From positions 6,076,001-6,140,000 of the forward strand of contig NC_026505.1 in the NCBI RefSeq assembly GCF_000182925.2: 64,000 nt of DNA, given 5' to 3'. Position numbers and translations under genes: made by a program. The DNA is from Neurospora crassa OR74A. Taxonomy: Eukaryota; Ascomycota; Sordariomycetes; Sordariales; Sordariaceae. The notes beneath the pieces were generated by a model. The model made no database searches. It saw nothing but the letters and a program-made list of their open reading frames with translations, and was not told where the DNA came from. Positions 56,301 to 64,000 of the stretch are shown in pieces (the first letter of the stretch is position 1; the number at the start of each line of letters is the position of its first letter).

Positions 56301-57779
56301 CACAAGTTATGGACAGGGAACCTCTTTTTAAGACGCCTCTCTCACGGATAGTATTCTCAAAAAGGATATCAAAGTGTTGAGCATCCAACGGTTGGGTTAC
56401 AATTCAGACATTAACACGAGGATTCTCGGCGAGCTTTTGAAGGAGGGTTCTGACACCGAAACTCATCACATCTTTGCTACCACTCTCCAACGCTTCAAGA
56501 TTCCTTTAACCGAAAGAACAGGACGGTGTCAATGTGACAAACCCAGGATCTGAGCGCGGGAAGTGCCTGAACTAGCGGTAGGCTTTGTCTGTCAGCAACA
56601 CGGAAGAAGCACCTAGGACGGATCGTCGGAACAAAGGAATCGAGATCGAAAGAGGCTTCGATTCCGGGCAAGTTAGGCATAATCCGGTGCTGTCTCTTCG
56701 TTGTTTCGTCCGATTCTCTTCAGTGTCGACATCAGATCGTGATCATCGCGGTCATCTTGGTCTGGACCCGATGATGGGTTGATACCGGGAAGATGGCAGA
56801 TGCCCAAATGATGGACAGGAATGAATGATGAGGGCCCAGGGGAAGTTCCGTGTTTCGTCTCACTGCACGGGTCGGTGCGGGACCACTTTTAAATGTCAAG
56901 GTAGTCGATGCTCCAAGTTCTGTGTTCTGATAGGCTCCTTTGCTCACATCGAAGTTGCCCGTCCAGGACAAGGGAATGTGTGATTGGCCCGGTTGAGTGT
57001 GAGCTGGTGGTGCATGCCCGCTGTAGCCGCCAGTACAGTTCGATATCAACAGAGGGCCTCGCACTACTAACATTATGGCGCCACTTCTGCACCCAGTCCT
57101 GTTAACGGTATATAGACACAAGATAGCAATTCCCTCTTGACCTCACCAGACGCTTACCTCATCTCGCATGGACGTGGTAATTGCGCTCTCCCATTGGCCA
57201 ACCAAAGGATGCTTTCCCCTCCCTTCGTGGCAGTCATTCCTGTCATTCCCCCTCTTCAGGCTTTTGGCGTTCGCTCAATCATCGCTGGCTGCTATCCGCT
57301 AACCCTTGTGATATCCCCACTTCCCCTACTGCAGTCAGCCAATCGTTGCCGTCCCTGCTGCTCTTGCTGTGCTCGCTAACCCGGGGCTTGCCCACACTGT
57401 TTTCACTTTTCCCTCCTTTTTGACTCCACCTCCTCTTGTCCGCCCCGCCCGGATTGCGCCGCCAGCACGCGTTCTGCTGGTTCACGCCTGGCCTCCATGT
57501 TCTCTCATTCTGGCCTGTCCGTGGTCCCGGCTTCCAGGTTTTTTTGCTGGGCGGATTGAGGTGTCGGGCGGCTCCCCCTGCCCGTCCAGGGCACTCTGCT
57601 CCCCAACCCGACGTGATGCCCTGCTGTGGTGATTGTGAATGCCCCCCGATGAGGGTGCTCGCTGAGGACGGGTGTGTGAACTAGGGCCAGGGCAGCCCAC
57701 CTCCAGGCTGGCCACTGCAGCAAATCTGTCTGCTCGATAGGTCAACTGCACCGCACTCACTCTTGCCAATGTCGACTTT
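53325..57779. other. Large intergenic region
   Basis: About 4.5 kb without a supported gene. Simple repeats include (CCCCG)n at 53,541-53,560, GTGTA units at 53,887-53,903, GTGGTA units at 54,616-54,639 and CTGCA units at 55,526-55,545. Short open frames in all frames were judged chance. The stretch leading into the Q-rich gene (57,130 onward) becomes pyrimidine-rich. Confidence 0.45.
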
Positions 57780-59709
57780 CAGTTGCGCACTCTGTTCTCG
57801 ACTTCTCTCGGCTCGGCTCTCTCCAGTCTTCAGACACTTCCGTCTTTTTCTCTCTTTCTTCCTCTTTTTCCATCGCCATCTAGATCGCCTTTCCTTTTTC
57901 TAGCCTCGTCTGGCAACAACCGCCCCTTCCTCTTCCTTCTTCCTCTCTATTCGTGCAAAGACGTCGGTCGTCGTCACTGTCTGTCGTCATCGTCGCCGTT
58001 GTCGAAAATTGTTGTTGATTCATCTCAATTCTTCAGTTGTTCCTGTTCCGTCTTCTCTGCTATCAAATTCTAGTGTGGCACCTTTGCCGCTGTGATCACT
58101 TCCATCAGCCAGGTTTCCTCCTGCCCGCCCGTCCGTCCGTCCGTCCGTCTGAGCCTCGTTGATTGAAAAAAATTAACAAGACCATCCCCACCGGAGACGA
58201 GACGTACCCAAACAACGCGCCTCTGTCGCTTCCTTCGGCTTTGTATCTCGATCCCCTCTCGACCACACGCACTGCACCACACCTGACCACACCCGCCCGC
58301 CCACTATTCTAGACCGCACACAACTGCAGAAATCTCCCCAAAATCCAAAATCCAACGAAACAAACCCCCCAGCTGGGCAAAAGGAAAGAAAAGACCGATC
58401 TCATCGACAACAACAAGCAACAAAAAGGATATTCCTTTTAATCCTTGTCTTCTATTTTCGGCTACACACGCTATTTGCTATCACGGTCCAATTGAACCTC
58501 GCGCGTTTTCTGTCTTGTCGACCTCGGCCTCGATTGGTTTTTTTTTTCTCGACAACAGGCAACGCACCGCAACACGCATTCGCACTCCAACCACCACGAA
58601 CACGCACCGTTCACACAATAATCTCTGGCAGCAACGTTCATCAAAGGCAATTGATTGTCCTTGATTCGGAAAGAGCTGTATACTAGGATCATCGTGGAGA
58701 CGTGATCCCCCCCGGATACAGCAATCACACACACGCACAGTCAGCTGTTGCTGCTTCTTCTGTCAAACACACTTTGAGAGTGGAAGGAAGAAGAAGAAAA
58801 AAAAAGGATCATCAGTCCTGCTCATTGTTCTTCAAGACGCTCCCGTCCCTTTGGAACAAGTGGAAAAAGGTAGCTCTGGCCAGCTCTGTCCTCTGTCCCT
58901 TTGTCTGTCTCCATTCCGAGAAAACAAAGGTTTGACTTCTCCACGCGTCGTCGCTCCCCGCTAGAGGTACTAAACCCGACAGCCACACACCACACTACGG
59001 CCTGCCACCTAGCCAAGCATCCCCTGCCGCTAGCAGCTCCGTCGGTCTCTCTTCAGCTTGTTGTCTCCTGACCCGGTCAAGTCCAGGCTTGCACACACTG
59101 TCTTCGGTCGCAACCGAGCCAACTCTGCCTGACCACCACCGCACTGCACCTTTTCCAAGGTTCGCACCGGTTCGACCAGATTCGCCACCTCACTCATCCT
59201 CCTCCTCCTCCTCTCGACAAGTCATCAATAGAAACTTGAACAACCCCACCGTCCTTCCTTCTCATTCACCATCCCATTGTACGCGCGCGAGGTCTTTTTT
59301 ACCTTCTCTCTCTCCGCCGACCGACGACCGTCTTCTACTTGCAACTGTCGATCCTCGACCGCTTCTTTCCCTCTTCTGTTCGTCGCTTCGGCTTTTGAAC
59401 GCTTTGCCCGCTCATTCGGCTTCCATCATCAACAGCACAATCTTTTGACCTTCGTCTCTCGACAATCTTTTAATTGGAACGCATTCTGAATCATCTTCAG
59501 CTGTTTTTATACAACCACCACCATTGCATAATCTTTGGGTTGGGGTCTTGGTACAGGCTTCTACGACTTCACATCGTTTTCGCATTCTTCGAGAGAAAAT
59601 AGAGCGGTCGCAACATCAGAGCGTTTGATCACGTTCTTGCAGCAACCGGCATATTCTTCCTAATATTCATCTATCATCATCATCATCATCATCATCACAA
59701 CCATCAAAA
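57780..59709 (+). other. Long pyrimidine-rich leader/promoter of the Q-rich gene
   Basis: About 1.9 kb of CT-rich plus-strand sequence with GTCC units (58,131-58,148) and a CAT repeat (59,673-59,697) just before the start codon. Many ATG-started short frames lie in it. This resembles the very long, regulated 5' leaders of some Sordariales genes. The transcription start and any leader introns cannot be placed from sequence alone. Confidence 0.5.
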
Positions 59710-61530
59710 ATGGCGCACATGCAGTACAACCAGCAGGCCATGCCCTCTGGTCTGGCCTCGAGGAGAGGTGGTCAGAACATCAAGCCTCTTTCTTTCGACT
59801 TCAAGTCCATCCCCGAGAACGACACTGGCATTCCCACGCCACGCACCAGCCGTTCTCACCTTCTTGCGGGTTTGAGAACCGCCCCCAAGTCGGCTACCGC
59901 TACCAGCTTCGCAATTGGAAACGGTCCCGCCTCGCCCACCGTCAACCCTCATGCCCGGAACAGCCGCAACAACTCGATCACTCCCGGCATGTATGACGGC
60001 GCCAGCTACCTGAACGGACCTAAGACGTCCATGCCGACCTATGGCGGTATGCATCAGGCTCAGCACCAGGCCATGCAACAGCAGGCTGTCTACAACGCTG
60101 AAGTGGCCGCTTATCAACAGCAGCAACAGCAACAGCAGCAGTACACAACTGACCAGATCATGGTCTCGCAGCTTTCGATGGATGACTCGGTTCAGGGAGA
60201 GCTCGATCCCAATGTGCACGCTCAACTCATGTACACTAATCACGTTCTGGCTCAGCGTCAGCAGCAGTTGCAACAGCAGCTGCAGGCCCTGCAGGCGGCT
60301 GCTCAGCAGCTCCAGTCCCAGGGTTACCGTATGCAGGGGCAGGCCACGGCCTCGCAGCAGAGCCACCAGTCGACTGTTTACCAGCAACAGATGCAGCACC
60401 ACGTTCAGCAACAGGTGGAGCAACTCCAACAGCAGCGTCTTCAGCAACAGTATCTGGCGCTCCAGCAGGCTCGTGCGCAGCAGGCGGCTCAGATTCAGCA
60501 CCTCCAGCAGCTTCAGGCCTTGATGACCCCGGCTGCTACCCAGCAGCAGAGCGCTTACTCGCTCTACGATCCCACCACTGGCCAGCAGACGCTCTACGAG
60601 GCCACCAACCAGCTTGCCAATCAGACTGCTCAGCTTAACCTTAACAACTACGGCGGTGTCCAGCAGCCGGCTGTCGGCACTCCCCGCTTGCAGGTGTCCC
60701 CCCCTCCCCCGACCGAGACCAAGTCGAGCTCGCGAAACTCGTCGCCCCCTCGCCGTTTCGAGTCGCCTGTCGTTGAGACTGCCGTCAACCCTTTGCCTCC
60801 CCCGAGCGCCAACGCCTTCCGTCGTGGCCATAAGAAGACCATCTCGACTGCGAACGGCAACAAGAACCAGCTGACCATCTCGACCAACGAGGAGCCTCCT
60901 AAGACTGCCGGTCTCAAGACGTCCACTTTCCCGATGACCCCTATGACGGCTGGTTATGGGCCCGGTCAGGCTCGTGCTGGTGAGCACCCCGTTCGTCAGC
61001 CGCGCAACCCACCCTCGCTGGACGAGCTCAAGTCCAAGCCGACCTCCAAGCACGAGGGTAGCAAGAACTTTGTGGCTCGCACTCGCCGCTCGGCGATCCA
61101 CAACCTTGTGCGCGCCGGTCTTGAAAGGCGCAAGGAAGCCCGCTCCTCTGGAAGCATCAGCCCTATTTCCGAGAGTGCCGACGAGCTGGTGGAGACACCC
61201 TTGACGGACAACGACAGCGACTCGGGTCGTAGCGGATCCGGTATCCTGCTCGACCACGACGATGCCGAGAGCAGCCTTCCTAGCTCACGCACTAGTACCG
61301 GCAGCTGGGGCGCCATTGGCTCGGACCGCCCGAGCTCGCGTCAGAAGACCAACCGCACGAGCGTTGACAGCACCAACTGCTCGGATAACGAGGCGGCCAG
61401 CCGTGACTCTGGCAGCTTTGCAAGCTTGTTGAAGAACAGCAACCGCGGCGCCAAGACGGAGGCCGTTGACGGCCAGCAGCGCAAGGCGAGGCTTGTATTG
61501 ACGGCTCAGAAGCGCAGCATTGGTGCTTGA
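59710..61530 (+). CDS. Glutamine-rich, low-complexity regulatory-type protein
   Basis: Predicted 606-residue intronless protein; start context AAAATGG. The N-terminal 20-65 (NIKPLSFDFKSIPENDTGIP; SHLLAGLRTAPKS) looks conserved in style. Residues 117-310 are Gln-rich with (Q)n runs and long Q/L/A helical stretches likely to form coiled coils. GGVQQPAVGTPRLQVSPPPP (316-334) and a basic RRGHKKT follow. A second ordered block, KNFVARTRRSAIHNLVRAGL (452-471), precedes a Ser/Asp-rich tail. The composition suggests an RNA- or condensate-associated regulator. From memory it resembles proteins labelled Scp3-like (spindle poison sensitivity) in related fungi, but this is unverified. The 517-codon frame on the opposite strand is a shadow of CAG/CTG-rich codons. 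Confidence 0.85.
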   Translation: MAHMQYNQQAMPSGLASRRGGQNIKPLSFDFKSIPENDTGIPTPRTSRSHLLAGLRTAPKSATATSFAIGNGPASPTVNPHARNSRNNSITPGMYDGASYLNGPKTSMPTYGGMHQAQHQAMQQQAVYNAEVAAYQQQQQQQQQYTTDQIMVSQLSMDDSVQGELDPNVHAQLMYTNHVLAQRQQQLQQQLQALQAAAQQLQSQGYRMQGQATASQQSHQSTVYQQQMQHHVQQQVEQLQQQRLQQQYLALQQARAQQAAQIQHLQQLQALMTPAATQQQSAYSLYDPTTGQQTLYEATNQLANQTAQLNLNNYGGVQQPAVGTPRLQVSPPPPTETKSSSRNSSPPRRFESPVVETAVNPLPPPSANAFRRGHKKTISTANGNKNQLTISTNEEPPKTAGLKTSTFPMTPMTAGYGPGQARAGEHPVRQPRNPPSLDELKSKPTSKHEGSKNFVARTRRSAIHNLVRAGLERRKEARSSGSISPISESADELVETPLTDNDSDSGRSGSGILLDHDDAESSLPSSRTSTGSWGAIGSDRPSSRQKTNRTSVDSTNCSDNEAASRDSGSFASLLKNSNRGAKTEAVDGQQRKARLVLTAQKRSIGA

Positions 61531-62741
61531 AGTGTCGCTGGCACAAAGGAATTTTTTCATGCCGGTTTGGTGCTTGAAGGGATGGGTTGGCGCTTAAAGG
61601 ATACAATGTTATGCTAATCACGATTATGCCCCGACGTCTTCAGTTATCATATACTCTCATTCACGACACGTCCCCAACTGACATGTCTGCTGGGCAAGGT
61701 TGCTGTGCCACCTTACCTTGGGCTTTTCGTTGTCCGCTTAACGGACAGCAAACGGGAGAACTGGAGAGGATGTGGACACATGGCTTGGTGACGCTTTTAC
61801 TTTTTTTTCTTTCTCGGTTCGCTTCAACCACGACTGTGTCCTGTGTTATGCATTTTTGGGAATTGGAATCTTTGTTCTGACATTTACGCTTTTTATGCTT
61901 TCACATTCTGTAAGGTTTTGGTTTTCCGGTTCTTCACGTTCGTTTCTTGTTTGGAGGTCTTTGGGGGGGGTTTTGTGTCACTTGCAAAGGGTGGCAAGGG
62001 TGTAACTTTCTTGGAGAGAACAGGGTTGAGAGTTGAGACCAGCCGGACATACATACGCAAATGTAAACATGTGTCTACAAATTGGGTTCAGTGATTTCCT
62101 CTCCGTGCTTGGTGACTGAAGGATGACCGATATCTCTTTTCCCTCCATTTTCATCCTTTGCTTGTTCTCTTTGTCTTTCTTCGGTATTTCGGGTGCAATG
62201 ATGATGTCCCTGAGAGTCGGATCCGGATGCTAGCACTAAAATCGTGGTTAGAGGTAGATTGGGGGCCACAGCAGTTGTGTCTTCCGTCAGTGGCACGATC
62301 ACGGATCGGCTCCTTCCTCGAGTGTTTCCTATAGCACTCCTCGTCGCTTTCAACTTCCGCGCCGAAATCGGGGGTACCTCGTCCTCGATGTCATGAGGCA
62401 GTCGCGAGTTGCGTCAGTGACGTGATAAGGAATCTATCGCTCCTTCCTTTATGTAAGAGCTACGCGACCGAAGGAAAGCCCGGCACTCGGACGGGAATCA
62501 TCCGTTTCCTGTGGGAAGTCCCGCTCCATACTGATCCGGGCCGCGGCGCACGTTCGATCTTCGAAGGAACAACAACTCAACTTCTCAGCATTTCTTCGCT
62601 GTCTGGCTGCTTTTGTTCTTCCTTTTCTCTTTGTTCGTTTCACCACCCTCCGCGCTTTGAACTCGATCTGATTTTATTCAAACGCAGCATAGTCTGCCTT
62701 CGCGTCGCAACAGATCCCAAGGAGCCACCCACCTCGACAAC
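61531..62741. other. Intergenic, Q-rich gene to small membrane protein
   Basis: T-rich 3' flank of the Q-rich gene, then the promoter and leader of the downstream gene, which becomes CT-rich from about 62,580. No gene is supported. Confidence 0.5.
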
Positions 62742-63284
62742 ATGGGAGATATCCCCAACAGGCAGACGGCTGAGCCTCAAGTTGACCGCCCACGGATGGG
62801 AAAACAGTGGATGGAAATCAATGGTCCTTCAATCCTTGTTTGGGGAACTGGTTCGTATCTCCCAACCCTATGCGTAATCCGGATTGGCTGTGTCGACTAA
62901 CCAGCGGTTCATCTGTACCTATAGTCTGCATCCTCGTGATGGCTTCAACTGGACTCTTTGTTCGCCTCTGGCGCCAGCAGAGATCGGACCGTTCTGCCTC
63001 GATGGCTACTACTGCGGATTCAGGTGAGCAGCTTCCCTTCCCACGGCATTGGAAATGCGAACTGACGGGGAGTTGTAGAGGGCAAGAGTAATGGCTTGGT
63101 TGAGGAACAGGCTGTGATGGAGAAGGACGCCAACTTTCGCGTTCAAGTCTTGAGTGATTTGAAGATGTTAGAGGATGAGGTCAAGATGGCGAAGGAGTAT
63201 TTTGAGCAGTCGAGAAAGGAACTTGAGGAGCTGAAGAGGGACGCTAATGCTCTCCTTGGTGCTCTGCAGCAGAAACGGGGTTGA
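62742..63284 (+). CDS. Small membrane-anchored coiled-coil protein
   Basis: Three exons: 62,742-62,850, 62,925-63,023 and 63,079-63,284, giving 137 residues. Intron 1 (74 bp) has GTTCGT, a GACTAAC branch and TAG; intron 2 (55 bp) has GTGAGC, an ACTGAC branch and TAG. Frames join exactly, whereas unspliced reading stops quickly. Residues about 31-53 (SILVWGTVCILVMASTGLFV) form one membrane helix followed by RLWRQQR. From about 85 to the end is a charged coiled coil (LKMLEDEVKMAKEYFEQSRK). The topology suggests a tail facing the cytosol or matrix. No family is recognised; small organelle-membrane assembly factors have this form. Confidence 0.75.
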
Positions 63285-64000
63285 TATTCATGTCAGAACT
63301 CACGAGGGAGGGAGGAGTGGTGCTGCAGTATGGGGTGATTGGGAAGACCTGGTATCTTAAAGACCAAGAGTGGAGAGGTCAAAAAAGGAGACATCGTTGT
63401 GAGCCTGTCGTGGAGTTCAATAGCATCCATCCGCAGAATTTCGTCAAAGGATGAGCTGCTTGATGTCAATAAGATGGACGCTTAGCAATGTCGCCCCATA
63501 TTTATCATTATTATCGGTTAGTCCATTAACACCAACACAATTACACATCCCCTGCCATTATCGACCCGAGCTACCGGGTTGCCGGGCTCCCTAGCCATCC
63601 TCCTCCCTTGCAGTGTAGTAATCGTGCGACTTCGGCAGCTGTGGCGCCCCTAGGCGAAGCTGATCCGTTAGCTCGGACATCCCAAAATTTGCAAAGATTC
63701 CCAATGACGCTTGTTGGAAAGTTGCGGTCGCAATTTTGGCTGCCGGAAACCGACCAACCATGATCCAATACGTATTTTGCTACGTACATACGTCGCTGGA
63801 AATTCACACGGGGCTTGGGCTGAGCTGGGGCTGGACAGGCGAAGTGGCTTGCTGCTAGATGGACACTAGGGATGAACAAACGACCGGAGATTGGCGACCA
63901 TGCCCCAAATTGGTTTGCTGGGCTATTGGCGAGACATTTCATTAGAGGTACTTGGGGGGTTCTGGGCGCCAAGCTTTCTTTCCCCCCTACATTCCATATA
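63285..64000. other. 3' flank and unassigned end of window
   Basis: The 3' region of the small membrane protein gene, then about 500 bp of normal composition. A 133-codon minus-strand frame (63,571-63,972) has no recognisable motif and may be the leader or start of a gene running out of the window. Not called. Confidence 0.4.

Noticed and set aside
59704-61257. A 517-codon open frame on the minus strand opposite the Q-rich gene
   Set aside because: It is the mirror of CAG/CTG-rich codons; it is Leu/Arg-rich low complexity, lacks motifs, and the plus-strand frame has the strong start context and leader.
63571-63972. A 133-codon minus-strand frame at the window end
   Set aside because: No recognisable domain; it may be leader of a gene beyond the window, but nothing supports it here.
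1-64000. CRISPR arrays, rRNA operon, bacterial-type operons
   Set aside because: No regular repeat-spacer series, no rRNA-like sequence, and intron-bearing fungal genes throughout.

Overview
The window is nuclear DNA of a filamentous ascomycete, most likely a member of the Sordariales. Four things point there: short introns (55-89 bp) with GT...CTAAC/CTGAC...AG signals; HET-domain, APSES and DltE-like SDR genes; pyrimidine-rich leaders; and two AT-rich blocks (about 129-5,250 and 28,745-36,300). In those blocks CpA/TpG is almost gone while TpA is very high and, in most parts, CpG survives. This is the signature of repeat-induced point mutation (RIP). The genus cannot be fixed from the sequence alone.

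Layout. 1-5.4 kb: a heavily RIP-degraded Ty1/copia retrotransposon fossil ending in a 3' LTR; a solo LTR of the same family, in the opposite orientation and with an intact target-site duplication, lies at 13.4 kb. Between the two LTRs stand three tandem, diverged, intronless F-box-like genes, all on the minus strand. 14.2-15.7 kb: a ten-helix drug/metabolite transporter. 17.8-20.5 kb: an MBP1-type APSES/ankyrin transcription factor (three exons), with three CGCGTC sites upstream and an unusual in-frame open extension past its stop. 24.6-25.9 kb: a single-pass membrane protein with a Cys/Gly-rich tail. 27.1-27.5 kb: a 357-bp MITE with TA duplications. 28.6-36.6 kb: a 7,984-bp AT-rich segment bounded by near-perfect 29-bp inverted repeats and TA dinucleotides, with a fossil integrase-like transposase on the minus strand.

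41-45 kb: three small proteins sharing a CGH...CxxC motif pair. 46.9 kb: a possible 34-residue microprotein. 47.4-53.3 kb: a DltE-like short-chain dehydrogenase, a HET-domain protein (three exons) and an AKR7-type aldo-keto reductase. 59.7-61.5 kb: a glutamine-rich protein behind a leader of nearly 2 kb. 62.7-63.3 kb: a small membrane/coiled-coil protein with three exons.

No operon-like pathway is evident. The region reads as core genes (MBP1, the transporter, the Q-rich gene, the small membrane protein) interspersed with accessory, fast-evolving families (F-box, HET, CGH proteins) and transposon fossils. Intergenic DNA carries many copies of a short TACCTACCTAGGTA-like motif. No tRNA, rRNA or CRISPR was recognised.
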